Source of the DNA: Marinobacterium mangrovicola
GTDB taxonomy: Bacteria; Pseudomonadota; Gammaproteobacteria; Pseudomonadales; Balneatricaceae
Direction of reading: 5' to 3'
Assembly (NCBI RefSeq): GCF_004339595.1
Contig: NZ_SMFU01000008.1
Coordinates: 827,039-891,038, forward strand
DNA length: 64,000 nucleotides
Made by a program: the position numbers and the translations under genes. Below are positions 12,001-18,260 of the stretch, piece by piece (within the stretch, counting starts at the first letter, position 1; each line of letters begins with the position of its first letter). The notes beneath the pieces are model-generated. The model had not been told where the DNA came from, ran no database searches, and was given only the letters and a program-made list of their open reading frames with translations.

Positions 12001-13682
12001 AGTTTGCCGGTATCGATGCCTCCCGTGACAAGATGCAGCTGGGTCACCGCACCGCCGAGGGCTGGATCATCGATGCGGAGACTTCCGCCAAGATTCGCCC
12101 AGGGGAGTTTTATAACGTCCTGGTAGCGGTCAACGGTACCAACGTAACGGTGGCGGTGAATGGTCAGGATTACTTCGCCCATACCTATGATCCGCGGGTT
12201 GATGCCGATGGTTGGGTCTACGGCCTGAACGACGGTATGGTCGGTTTTGGGGCCGAGAACTCCAAGGGCACGCTGGATAACATTGCTGTCCAGGTGCTGC
12301 CGCCGGAGTACACCCTGAACCTGACCGAGGACTTTGAAGACGCCGATGTTCAGTTCCTGGCGGTTCCGGTCAGTGGTGAGTGGACGCTGGCTGGCGGCGA
12401 GTATCAGGGGGTTGCGCAATCGGGCAGCCGTGCCATCAGCCTGCTCGATGTGGGTATGGGCCACGACGGCGGCCTGCAGGAGAACTCCGTACTGGATATC
12501 TCCGCCACCCTCAATACTGAGGCTACCTCCGGTATCGTCTTTGACTACTACAGCTCAGATGACTTCAAGTACGCAGGTTTCTCTGCCGAGGGTGACGAGA
12601 TAGTCATCGGCCACTACAAGGGTGGTCAGTGGTATGTCGATAGCCGCAGTGATTATGTGGTCAGTGCCGGCGTCGATTACGACCTGGGTCTGTCGATCAA
12701 GGGCACGACTGTGGATCTGTCTCTGCGCGAAAGCAGTGCCGAGAACTGGCAGGCCAAGCTGGGCCATGTCTTCAACGCGGTTGCCGTGGATGGTGGTTTT
12801 GGTCTGCTGGTCATTGAGGGTAGTGCCAGCTTCGACAGTGTCAGTGTGGCCACCAATGATGCCTTCTTCAGCGAACACAGCGATGCTCTGATGGCCAAGA
12901 CCCTGGGCGCCGAGACCGAGGCGACCCCGGTATCGGCAGAAGCGCTGAATCTGTTGTTGGTCGAATCGAAACAGCGTCTGGCTCGGCTGATGAAGCTGGG
13001 TGACGCGGAAATGGCTCTGCTCGATAGCGTCCAGATCGATTTCGCCGATCTGGAAGGTCGAGTGCTTGCCGAAACCTCAGGTTTGACTATCACCCTGGAT
13101 CACAACGGCGCCGGACATGGCTGGTTTGTCGATGCTACCGCCTCTATGGATGAGGAGTTCCGCAGCTTTACACCGCAGAGCGGTAATCGTGTGGCGACAC
13201 CTAGCAGTGAAGCTGCAGGCCAGAGTGACTTGCTCTCTGTCCTGGTTCACGAACTGGGCCATGTGTTGTCTCTTGAACACGGTACAGGATTCATGGATGC
13301 CAACCTTGCGGCCGGCGAGCGCTTCCTCATGCCTTCTGAGGCTTTGGCGACACCTCAGCAGGGGGCCTCATTGGCTACCAAGGAAGCGGCACAGGTGCAG
13401 ATATTCGATGAGGTTTTGGATCGGTTGTATAACCCGGCAGAGGCTCGTTTGATCTCAATGTTCAATATACAACCGGCGGAACTGGAAAATACGGAAGAAA
13501 ATACCGAGTTCCTGATCAAGATCGATGATGAAGGCAATAGTTTTACCGCTGAGAATAATAAGAAGCCGGCGAATCCAGGTGTTATCGCCAGTGACGTAGG
13601 ATCAGCCGGTAAAATTAAAGCAGGCGTAGTCAATTGGTCAGATAAAAGCAATATTGTTAGCTTGATAAAATCGAAGATTTGA
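1..13682 (+). CDS. Giant RTX-repeat surface/secreted protein with C-terminal metzincin-like domain (5' partial)
   Basis: The reading frame is open to the left edge (first full codon at base 3), so the N-terminus lies outside the window; the GTG at 42 is only the first possible start inside it. More than 4,500 residues are visible. In order: a non-repeat region (to about 1380), glycine/aspartate RTX nonapeptides of GGxGxDxI type (about 1390-2460), beta-rich modules with Calx-beta-like DNDxxxI stretches (about 3480-6800), a second long RTX tract (about 6830-11480), two related LamG-like modules (about 11755-12300 and 12319-12855), and a C-terminal domain with HELGHVLSLEH (13248-13280). RTX repeats bind calcium and fold after export, so the product is very probably extracellular. 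The C-terminal part resembles the protease-like ends of other bacterial giant proteins. No classical type I secretion signal is evident, and the genes that follow suggest a different export route. Adhesin, biofilm matrix and protease roles are all possible. Confidence 0.93.
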   Translation, partial: EYVSEVLGPIVDEVAKFTGPIQPIIDVFTTPLPPLAQLGLELTLLDLAATFGDFDPSLIETIAEVITLINEIAAISDDTSLLLPIADQFVVYNNGFDVLFSLTPLLTSAASKAEEVFEDAQDVAGAIGGLVGDVASAIGNLDGSGSADIGKTKKTMTKVTSHEKGAFGFPIFEDPMQILGLLMGNDAVLVTYDIGRFYAAFQWSQYFPVYGPLGIAIGLEISAEIDFAVGFDTAGIREFAETDFENPALILGGFYISDTENPDGSGLDVPELTFLGGITAAAELNLGIARAGVGGGLFIQIEFDLFDPNSDGKIRLPELAGNFLNEAKYGSPVLAPLAIFDVTGEIFAQLFAYLKIDFKLFSIDLEFDITPPITILTFEIDFARPPILATELDNGDLILNTGDYAEDRLLGITSDIGEVLTITKHNASGGKVQIDVTSPGAVLGEDSDLLLSYEMDEGSTLKINGGAGNDEFQLIGFDDDEIYLEVDLGEGDDILNVQGAPTSGVSGSRFNIIRGGAGNDIITATGGRDLIIGGSGVDIIDAGYGDDLVIGDEYEESGPTLTVKVKGTDSGDTLSGGAGNDILIGGGGVDDVSGNGGTDLVVGDGALLTFSSPSAIKVFSNLKALNQGGVRETEELATSFGDTLSGGANNDILFGGNGGDTIDGDGGADIIFGGFGPDSINGGSGADIIFGDTGFFAEADDKDNAVNGDGGEADEIYGGTGEDLIFGGGGGDLIYGDEGDPTSGAADTIYGNSGADVIHGDGGADWIYGNGEGDQIYGDDGDDNLDGGAGGDLIKGGDGDDVITATKGNDFLDGQEGSDNYLTKNQGGATGSLISVIDSGVNDDDNDVLLITGTPFDDTYLLRSNTDGSNAFVALLNDFNAVERINYSKSLERIKLDTSLGDDYVAADDTAAEFTIDGNLGDDRFQIGQMFRTQRTESDANVAIDDVFLTIETTRGWLSNGISQAMTIEGSAGNDEFTVFHNLAVLTLNGGDGDDIFTVRAFALAGSQEPQRERTDITGGAGADLVEYAVNAPVNIDGGDGFDTLVVIGTEFGDDFVVTEDGVYGAGLNVNFVNIESLRVDGAEGNDRFFVQSTSEKVMTELFGGLGEDTFFMSGDTPPVVSNDLLGHSGLVLHNIETTEDSDESFSTQSLFGISSNVADNEEPFAVIRQTDGSTIVTESSIFEGGGDSYEIVLTRKPDEDVVIKALAPLPSSQNRELGAFAFRVESPTGVESADGTSVSLTFTTDNWYLPQVVNVYADTKVLEDKTGKSPIGGVFVRPETDGFDPIADDNTNGIADDLEFSFDDNAYEGIHYGVINHIVVAGTDAIQGDLASDTVEDGLTVTLTDPLNGWAVEQVIGRSIQIIEGIGIGDSRYIVDAVDNAGTWTLTLDRAWSDTDLPDTDSTFEIRIDDALVGMVDSVNETPDALDIDGYPDDSTIFYAEADFPANYLPGGLGAEGLTGRILQVIGGAGAGQQRMILGHTGDNGLILNGDWSTDLDSTSVFRIEIYDGLILPSVQVQINDNDFNGIQVDETVGFDDDDDVLNASDVVDDYDTITAVIEGGDGDQIGEWDVLNIKLSKVPTGDVTVNFIFDEDQLEILDATAIGSGPITSMIFSNTDTASIVVRAVDDGLREGFHNELIQFEVSGGDSDATSEQTDNFFYTEDNATYFVGLNHRPDPAAIGTTDGIISVTVDGVDIYALESESESAGDIRYVISGNKIIFTDDDLENPGLVSVSGPIIVEYKTTNDGFASTFNPPILVRMSDNDAPTVLVRETNGSTDLIEVDVDGIEDIAAELRGDTYQLVLTASPEDGKTVTLTLTPEITKTTRTGGIRHDAIQVILSNPDLDARMVDNGDGTFTVTFDDSNWDIPLTVGIEAIDDEVVDGGDTKEFAPGPNTLSGILGPVFVDGAGGSGSMDINNPLMLPDETNVKPANGDLLDISEDGRFLTVNYDDLVGSLAENGLTEIGELIDNTIEVTAVQDLENLLHSTIGQFRQIIGLTGDLAGTGDKEVVIEINEAYGFDSEAGESWTDIKSYAITAQSLNFFVDETIQIDVMFVDDSDSPADSTGTLTTTRLYGLNMGPDITIGDQLRPGGISYNDLEVIDINLGVGNNTLNVLGTYKRDDGYQSWTIIRSGDETIPWDSDPNRDGDEMGDVVNLFVNEQDMLLFGLNDEASNPEDALEVTDYTGPEPNAYAEIYSEGADFGGDDSLAGMQLQIIEVDGDNVTVKQSLNIVGNSADTLELEGEFIPDEIAGDPADFPDGYQFRIINPADGNIAVDLGKGDDILNGAPNWGPGGSALESTLRIIAFGGEGDDQITGGSGNDILFGDKGRVDFFNEEGAIVTRLGYAVDPILGFVTSYVDDTNGDDPDTLTDSGAAFPTPDELQDGLGSDDIGLRGLYVDVNNGFGFLQTPKLILGNDATSLTTEPFDDSLDPPGPEAGDESEYRISTYPEDQTDGVVRDPSLILTVDNGVGGNDLINAGAGNDQVFGGAGNDTIDAGDGDNMVAGDGARIDLTLPTGDLAVFDSEDPTPVISLLTSFRSIGFAYGGNDTITSGNGRDRIIGGAGSDTVHSGDNEDIIFGDNGKISYDDGVITTIETLDYVGGPTDGAGVYNDTLNGEGGNDIIFGGLQGSPDIINGGAGDDILLGDNGKLTYDADAGGDLSTLDTIESYQDGMGGADTISGEAGSDTILGGTGGDTIYGDDVSASNGSDDGGDLIIGDNAVIDLILNSVSRITSSIDDGTTGGNDIVEANAGADIVMGGYGGDMLDAGDGDNIVIGDDATLIYMGLAYFPAMPTVRPGDDNDASDIDEIISTSTTSGGGVDTITTLGGNDIIIGGREGDTIDAGDGDNLVIGDSGRIRAAAADAPQISGQPMTLGTVETTQFDDGGADIINTGTGRDIVFGGAGGDNIDVDAGDNLVIGDDGKIVYTGTDFGGSGVGDDSNPADIDEIVSTSTTAGGGADSITSLGGDDIVIGGREGDTVDAGDGNNVVIGDSGQILAAADNAPQISGQPITFGVIETTETDDGGADSITTGSGEDWVLGGYGGDTLYLGAGADIALGDNGELIFDRDVTVSVDGESVSIIENGGDDASTLDRIRTTAPTLGGNDTINGEAGGDILIGGTGSDWVMGDDLTGSHGDTDGADLIVGDQVDIGLVGNVLKGVITTERDTSDAGDGDVLIGNHDEDILIGSHGDDMIDGDIVSGDADLSDDLIFGDQVSLYNRDSDTTSLRYRVLSGDHIYGRSDIDGTDIESGSVLVTGGAYDQRNAIDTQTDNGETLIPSGSTSGWASWQIVELDHNTTVAALESNRYGDDYIAGNAGHDMIFGQLGNDVIQGDGSIESAIASVDPDSVGAERVDDGLIEVTPGQSVAATSLDVTASFEAVTDGDDYIEGNGGDDVIFGGLGQDDIVGDNSSMFSLDSIDERTPSGSDLIFGGSGERIDRNDLVGDSEADIVFNERHARDADAIAGDNANIYRLVGINGAEGSDPFLSFNYDADSNYEDRGDRRIIARAVDLLDYTPGGEDYDANASADIGFADEIHGESGDDFIYGMVGGDILFGDSEDDDLIGGYGADWISGGTGGDGILGDDGRIFTSRNTTSGESLYGVAGFANNELDLTISTPGNMQQAVINVSGELKKTVDLTPFKLTDSDYDADDPADADDILYGGWGDDFMHGGAGDDAMSGAEALEMFFDSPIPMDDVLRFGELRAGEFYDYDEYNALARIGGFLLNFNEAEGEAVDDDVSSDGNDRLFGDLGNDWIVGGTGQDRMYGGFGNDLLNADDDLSTNGGHNDVPDTDPSYEDIAYGGAGRDVLIGNTGGDRLIDWVGEFNSYLVPFAPFGAATVSRTLQPQLMDYLYDLSEGDGADPTRAADTGSDPDRNGEPYGELGVVVQKDFYWQDQTGAPADPQAGNIPGGARDVLRSADFNDGQNLTMFADSGEWTVDGSVLQVTATDIGGDAVAVLDLDDQLPSYFEIVATITMEKPKGGWKANSYVIFDYQSETDFKFAGIDASRDKMQLGHRTAEGWIIDAETSAKIRPGEFYNVLVAVNGTNVTVAVNGQDYFAHTYDPRVDADGWVYGLNDGMVGFGAENSKGTLDNIAVQVLPPEYTLNLTEDFEDADVQFLAVPVSGEWTLAGGEYQGVAQSGSRAISLLDVGMGHDGGLQENSVLDISATLNTEATSGIVFDYYSSDDFKYAGFSAEGDEIVIGHYKGGQWYVDSRSDYVVSAGVDYDLGLSIKGTTVDLSLRESSAENWQAKLGHVFNAVAVDGGFGLLVIEGSASFDSVSVATNDAFFSEHSDALMAKTLGAETEATPVSAEALNLLLVESKQRLARLMKLGDAEMALLDSVQIDFADLEGRVLAETSGLTITLDHNGAGHGWFVDATASMDEEFRSFTPQSGNRVATPSSEAAGQSDLLSVLVHELGHVLSLEHGTGFMDANLAAGERFLMPSEALATPQQGASLATKEAAQVQIFDEVLDRLYNPAEARLISMFNIQPAELENTEENTEFLIKIDDEGNSFTAENNKKPANPGVIASDVGSAGKIKAGVVNWSDKSNIVSLIKSKI
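1390..2460 (+). repeat. First RTX (hemolysin-type calcium-binding) repeat tract
   Basis: Dense nonapeptides such as GGAGNDIIT, GGSGADIIF and GDGGDDLI recur in the giant protein. At DNA level they appear as degenerate ggcggtgccgat-like units. They are typical calcium-binding beta-roll repeats. Confidence 0.9.
6830..11480 (+). repeat. Second, long RTX repeat tract
   Basis: RTX nonapeptides come in short blocks, each ending in an I/L-x-GD-N/D-G/A-x-I strand (for example LVIGDDGKI) followed by a linker of 30-60 residues. This block-and-linker pattern repeats across about 4.6 kb. Confidence 0.88.
8418..9130 (+). repeat. Internal 417-bp tandem duplication inside the RTX tract
   Basis: The stretch beginning DIDEIISTSTTSGGG (8418) recurs as DIDEIVSTSTTAGGG (8835), exactly 417 bp (139 codons) later. 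The matching PQISGQPMT / PQISGQPIT linkers follow in register. The second unit fades after about 9130. Confidence 0.8.
11755..12855 (+). repeat. Two paralogous LamG-like modules in the giant protein
   Basis: Both modules (about 11755-12300 and 12319-12855) share an FDY-S-DFK-AG...GH...W pattern and a GTxVxxxV/L-type strand. They look like duplicated concanavalin-like beta-sandwich domains, which often bind carbohydrate. Family assignment is by pattern only. Confidence 0.6.
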
Positions 13683-13796
13683 TTTTTAAGATATTGAATA
13701 CTAAGGAGTAAATTGTTTTTCTATTTAACTGGATGAGATCTATATGCTGGTCTAGTCTGTAAAAGACTCTTTGATATCAACCAGAAGGGAAACGTT

Positions 13797-14165
13797 ATGG
13801 ATAAGAAACAGAGCAACGGTGAAAATGGTGCAAATGTTGAAGATGGTCGTCCAGCAGCACCGATCGTGGACTGGGACGACTCTGATATGCGAAGTACCTA
13901 TGCCAATGTCGTGAATGCATCAAGTACCAGGGAAGAGGTAAACCTGTTTTTTGGTACAAACGAAACTTGGAAAATAAGCGAAAAGCAGGAATTTCACGTT
14001 AAACTCAGTGACCGCCTTGTTCTGAATCCCCATGCAGCCAAACGTCTCTGGTTGTTGATGGGAGCTGTATTAAAGCAGTATGAATCCCGCTACGGGTCTC
14101 TCGATATAGGCACTTCAGCGGCACCCACTCCGACCACTCCCCCGACAGATAAAAGTGTTCAGTAG
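13797..14165 (+). CDS. DUF3467 family protein
   Basis: A 122-residue cytoplasmic protein. Its core resembles DUF3467: a strand ending in NLFFG, then VKLSDRLVLNPHAAKRLWLLM, then a helix ending in KQYESRYG. Both ends are polar and low-complexity. The start has a good ribosome site (agaaggga). It lies 114 bp after the giant protein gene and just before the HlyD/M50/SecA-like genes. The family's biochemical function is unknown to me. The position suggests an accessory or chaperone role for this locus, which is inference only. Confidence 0.85.
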   Translation: MDKKQSNGENGANVEDGRPAAPIVDWDDSDMRSTYANVVNASSTREEVNLFFGTNETWKISEKQEFHVKLSDRLVLNPHAAKRLWLLMGAVLKQYESRYGSLDIGTSAAPTPTTPPTDKSVQ

Positions 14166-14183
14166 TCTCTTTTGATCTTTTCT

Positions 14184-14207
14184 CCCTCCGGGCGTACTCC
14201 CGGAGGG
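14184..14207 (+). terminator. Perfect 9-bp GC-rich hairpin between the DUF3467 and GAF-HlyD genes
   Basis: CCCTCCGGG pairs with CCCGGAGGG across a 6-nt loop. No run of T follows, so it may act as a partial terminator, a processing site or an mRNA stabiliser separating cargo-gene transcription from that of the export genes. Confidence 0.55.
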
Positions 14208-14233
14208 CGTTATTGTAGGGGGAGGGACCCAGT

Positions 14234-16099
14234 GTGAGTGGCACACATACCGCTGGTCAGGCTACTGCAGGTGAAAGCCGAAGTACCTACACGCTGCTTG
14301 AACAGGCCCTGTGGAAACAGTTCCGCAGTGCTTCCTCCAATGAAGAGTGGGCCAGTCACTGGCTCGCGCTGCAATGTCATCTTATCGGTGATGCACTGAA
14401 TGCCGTGCTGGTATTGGGCGAGCCTGAGGTGGGTCCCTTTGCGCCGGCGGCGGTCTGGCCGCCCGAATCCTCAGTCGCTGCGGAAACCGTCAAGGCTGCC
14501 GAAAGCGCCATGGCCGAGCGCAGAGGGGTGGCGCTGCACAATGGTGGCACAACCGCGACCTCTATCTCTCTGGCTTACCCGATTCTATTACGCGAGCAAC
14601 TGTTTGGCGTTGTGGCGATCACGGTAGGTGATGCGGCGGTCGATTCGCGCCGCGCGCTGCGTCAGCTGCAGTGGGGGAGTGGTTGGGTCGAGGTGCTGAT
14701 CCGTCGAACCCAATATGACGATGATCTCGAACAACGTCAGCAAACCGAAGCCGCCTTTGATCTGATCGCTTCAGCCCTGGAGCCAGCAGGGGCTCAGGAC
14801 GCCTGTAACAGCGTCGTGACAGAGCTGGCGCAGAAGCTGGATTGTGACCCGGTCAGTGTTGGATTTATCAGCCGCTCGGGTTGCCGGGTTTATGCGATCT
14901 CGCACTCCGCTGAGTTTGGCAAGCGCATGAACCTGGTACGCAGCATCGCAGATGCGATGGACGAAGCGGTTGATCAAGAGGTGATTGTGCATTACCCGGT
15001 TCAGGAAGGTTGGGAGTACCGCGTCACCCGCGCCCATCAGTGGCTTGCTGAACAGCAAAATTGTTCCGCGGTACTGACTATTCCCCTTCGTGCAGCAGGC
15101 TCCCCCTGTGGAGCGCTGGTGTTGCAAAAAAGCGAAGGAACCTTCAGTGAAGCGGACATTACGCTGTGTGACGGGGTGGCATCAGTACTAGGGCCTATCC
15201 TGCTTGAAAAGCGCAATAATGACCGCTCGGTCCTGTTCAAGATTTATGAGTCCCTGCGGCTGCAACTGGTACGTTTGTTCGGACCACATTATCTCGGCCG
15301 CAAGCTGGCTTCAGTGATCCTCCTGGGGCTGGTTGTTCTGTTTTCCTTCCTTGAAGGCGAGTATCGGGTGACCGCGCCTGCTCGCGTCGAAGGTCAGGTA
15401 CAACGGGTGATTGTAGCTCCGCTTGAAGGCTACCTTTTCACTCAGCATGCACGGGCCGGCGAAGAGGTAACAAGTGGTCAGCTGCTGGCAACGCTCGATG
15501 ATCGTGACCTGGTACTGGAGCGGTTACGCTGGAGCACCACCCTGCATCAGCGTCAGAGTGAGTTCGATCGCGCGCTGGGTAACAGGGAACGGGCAGAAGC
15601 CAATATTATTCAGGCACAGATCGACCAGGCCGCGGCCCAAATAGCGCTTTTGGATGAACAGCTGGCGCGTACCCGCATCGTTGCACCCTTCGATGGCGTG
15701 CTTGTCAGCGGAGATCTGACCCAGTCGATTGGTGCCGCAATGGAGCGGGGCCAGGAACTGTTTACTCTGGCTCCGCTGAATGAATATCGCGTCATCCTTG
15801 AGGTCGATGAAACCGATATCGAGTCTGTGTCGGTGGGGCAGACCGGTTTATTGCGGCTGTCGTCGGCACCGGAAAATGAACTTGAGTACCAGGTTGAGCG
15901 CTTGACGCCCTTGGCGGAGCAGGCCGATGGGCGCAACTTCTTTGCCGTTGAGGCTTCGCTCTCAGCGGCGGATAGCCATGTACGTCCGGGGATGAAGGGG
16001 GTTGGGAAAACGCTGGTGGGTGACCGGCTGCTGATACGTATCTGGACCGAAAAAATGGTCGACTGGATACGCTTGAATCTCTGGAAATGGATCCCCTGA
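14234..16099 (+). CDS. GAF-domain/HlyD-family membrane fusion protein
   Basis: A 621-residue protein starting at GTG, preceded by a purine-rich ribosome site (gggggaggga). Residues about 40-150 and 170-325 look like GAF-type sensory domains (the second is clearer), both predicted cytoplasmic. One membrane segment lies at about 357-374. The rest is a HlyD-type adaptor: biotinyl-lipoyl half-motif, coiled coil around residues 430-475, second lipoyl half with APFDGVLVSGD, and a beta-barrel. HlyD adaptors bridge inner-membrane export machines to the outer membrane. A cytosolic sensor fused to the adaptor would let a ligand or partner gate export. It ends 10 bp before the M50 fusion gene. No ABC ATPase is nearby. 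Confidence 0.85.
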   Translation: MSGTHTAGQATAGESRSTYTLLEQALWKQFRSASSNEEWASHWLALQCHLIGDALNAVLVLGEPEVGPFAPAAVWPPESSVAAETVKAAESAMAERRGVALHNGGTTATSISLAYPILLREQLFGVVAITVGDAAVDSRRALRQLQWGSGWVEVLIRRTQYDDDLEQRQQTEAAFDLIASALEPAGAQDACNSVVTELAQKLDCDPVSVGFISRSGCRVYAISHSAEFGKRMNLVRSIADAMDEAVDQEVIVHYPVQEGWEYRVTRAHQWLAEQQNCSAVLTIPLRAAGSPCGALVLQKSEGTFSEADITLCDGVASVLGPILLEKRNNDRSVLFKIYESLRLQLVRLFGPHYLGRKLASVILLGLVVLFSFLEGEYRVTAPARVEGQVQRVIVAPLEGYLFTQHARAGEEVTSGQLLATLDDRDLVLERLRWSTTLHQRQSEFDRALGNRERAEANIIQAQIDQAAAQIALLDEQLARTRIVAPFDGVLVSGDLTQSIGAAMERGQELFTLAPLNEYRVILEVDETDIESVSVGQTGLLRLSSAPENELEYQVERLTPLAEQADGRNFFAVEASLSAADSHVRPGMKGVGKTLVGDRLLIRIWTEKMVDWIRLNLWKWIP

Positions 16100-16109
16100 G
16101 GAAGCGCTT

Positions 16110-18260
16110 ATGTCATCCAGATCGTTCTATAGCGCCAACTGGTATCGTGTCGCCAATTTTAAGCCACGCTTGAGACACCATACCAATATCCATCGCCAGA
16201 CCTACCGTGGACAAATCTGGTATGTACTCCAGGATCGCTCTTCGGGTCGCTTTCATCGTTTTACGCCTGGCGCCTACTTCGTTATTTCGCTGATGAATGG
16301 TGGCAATAGCGTCGAGCAGATCTGGGACCAGGCCTGCGAGCACCTTGGCGATGATGCCCTGACCCAGGATGAGATGATCAGGTTGCTTGCACAGCTGCAT
16401 CAGGCGGACGTGCTGTTTGGTGATGCCTTGCCTGACCTGCATGAGCTTACCGAACGCGGAACCAAGCGCAGCCGCAAGAAAAAGTTGATGAGCCTGATCA
16501 ACCCGCTGGCGCTGCGTATCCCGATTTGGGATCCCGATGACTTTTTGAGCGCCACGCTGCCGTTGGTGCGCCCCCTGTTCTCCTGGTTTGGCATTTTGCT
16601 GTTCATCGCGGTAGTAACCTATGCATCAGTGCTGGCCGGGATGCACTGGTCCGAGTTGACACAGAATATAGTTGACCGGGTTTTAGCCACCGAAAACCTG
16701 TTTGTACTCCTGTTTACCTATCCCTTCGTTAAAGCCTTTCATGAACTGGGCCATGGCTACCTGGTTAAGCACTGGGGTGGTGAAGTGCATGAGCTGGGCG
16801 TCATGTTTCTGGTATTTATTCCGGTTCCCTACGTGGACGCCTCGGCCGCTACGGCGTTTAAAAACCGTTATCAGCGAGCATTGGTTGGCGCGGCAGGCAT
16901 AGTCACCGAGCTGTTTGTCGCGGCGCTGGCGATGTTTGTATGGCTGAACGCGGAAGAGGGGCTGGTACGGGCGATCGCCTTCAATATGATGCTGATCGGC
17001 GGTATTTCTACACTGCTGCTGAACGGGAATCCCCTGCTCAGGTTCGATGGCTATTACATCTTCAGTGACCTGATCGAAATCCCCAATCTGGGGATGCGGG
17101 CAAACCGGTATATCGGCTACCTGATTCAGCGCTATCTGTTCGGGGTCCCTGATGCCCAGTCCCCCGTTACCCAGAGTGGCGAACGGCCCTGGTTCGTTTT
17201 TTATTCTATCGCTTCCTTTATCTATCGCCTGATTATCATGACGGCGATCGTGATGCTGGTTGCCTCCAAGTTCTTCGTGGTCGGCGTCCTTATCGCTATT
17301 TGGTCGGTCATTTTGATGCTGGGTATCCCACTGTTCAAAATGCTCGCCTTTCTGTTCTCGGCTCCCATATTGCGTCGCAACCGGGGGCGGGCTCTGGGTG
17401 TATCCGCGTTGTTTGTTCTGCTGGTGTCTTCGGTGTTGCTGGCCTTGCCCTTGCCCTATGCCACCCTGGCGCAGGGAGTCGTCTGGAGTGACGGTGAAGC
17501 GGCGATCCATGTGGGCGCTGATGGTCAGGTAGTGGAGTTGCTCGAACAGCCCAATCGGCGCGTTCAGGCGGGCACACCGTTGATAAAACTTGAGGATCCG
17601 CTGCTCGCCTCACGCACCCGCATACTGCACGCCCGGGTGGATGAGCTGGAGCTACGTTACGCAGACCGGGACTTTGTCGATCTGACGGAAGCAAAAATGA
17701 TCGCCGAACAGCTGCGCCACGCAAGGGCGGATTTAGAGCTGGCAAGGGCGAAACAGAACGCTCTGCTGATCAAGAGCCCCAGAGATGGCGTGTTCATTAT
17801 GCCCCGAGCCCAGGATCTAATCGGACGTCACCTGAGCAAGGGGCAGATCCTGGGTTATGTCATTGTGCCTGATGAGCCGCTGATCCGAGTCGTGGTGCCA
17901 GAGGAGGAGGCAGACCTGGTACGCGAACGCCTGGAAAAGGTTGAGATACGTACAGCCGATCGGATCGAGCGTGTATTGCCGGCGGGGATCGTTCGAGTGG
18001 TGCCCGAGCTGTCGGATAAATTACCGAGTTTTGCGTTGAGTAAGTCGGGTGGGGGCCAGTTCTCGCTGGATCCTGCACAGCAGGAGCAGATGATCTCCCT
18101 GAGTCGTTTTCTGGTTATAGAGCTGAAGCCCGAACTCGAGCTAAATGCCAAGGAGATGGGCGGTCGCGTTCATGTGCGTCTCAGTCACGGTTACGAACCG
18201 TTAGCGGGGCGGATCTATCGTCATGTGAGGCAGGTCTTCCTGAAACACTTCAATGTCTGA
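16110..18260 (+). CDS. PqqD-like / M50 metalloprotease / HlyD fusion membrane protein
   Basis: A 716-residue protein with three parts. Residues about 15-105 resemble a PqqD/RRE-type peptide-binding domain. Residues about 150-450 form a polytopic site-2-protease-like (M50) core with HELGH at 211-215 and the second metal-ligand motif NGNPLLRFDGY around D313. Residues about 455-716 form a HlyD-type adaptor with a short coiled coil and an SPRDGVFIM lipoyl half. M50 proteases cut within or next to the membrane, and PqqD-like domains bind leader peptides. Together they suggest recognition and processing of an exported substrate coupled to an envelope adaptor. The ribosome site is aggaag, 7 nt before ATG. 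The 3' end overlaps the next gene by 8 bp. Domain calls are solid for M50 and HlyD, less so for PqqD. Confidence 0.87.
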   Translation: MSSRSFYSANWYRVANFKPRLRHHTNIHRQTYRGQIWYVLQDRSSGRFHRFTPGAYFVISLMNGGNSVEQIWDQACEHLGDDALTQDEMIRLLAQLHQADVLFGDALPDLHELTERGTKRSRKKKLMSLINPLALRIPIWDPDDFLSATLPLVRPLFSWFGILLFIAVVTYASVLAGMHWSELTQNIVDRVLATENLFVLLFTYPFVKAFHELGHGYLVKHWGGEVHELGVMFLVFIPVPYVDASAATAFKNRYQRALVGAAGIVTELFVAALAMFVWLNAEEGLVRAIAFNMMLIGGISTLLLNGNPLLRFDGYYIFSDLIEIPNLGMRANRYIGYLIQRYLFGVPDAQSPVTQSGERPWFVFYSIASFIYRLIIMTAIVMLVASKFFVVGVLIAIWSVILMLGIPLFKMLAFLFSAPILRRNRGRALGVSALFVLLVSSVLLALPLPYATLAQGVVWSDGEAAIHVGADGQVVELLEQPNRRVQAGTPLIKLEDPLLASRTRILHARVDELELRYADRDFVDLTEAKMIAEQLRHARADLELARAKQNALLIKSPRDGVFIMPRAQDLIGRHLSKGQILGYVIVPDEPLIRVVVPEEEADLVRERLEKVEIRTADRIERVLPAGIVRVVPELSDKLPSFALSKSGGGQFSLDPAQQEQMISLSRFLVIELKPELELNAKEMGGRVHVRLSHGYEPLAGRIYRHVRQVFLKHFNV

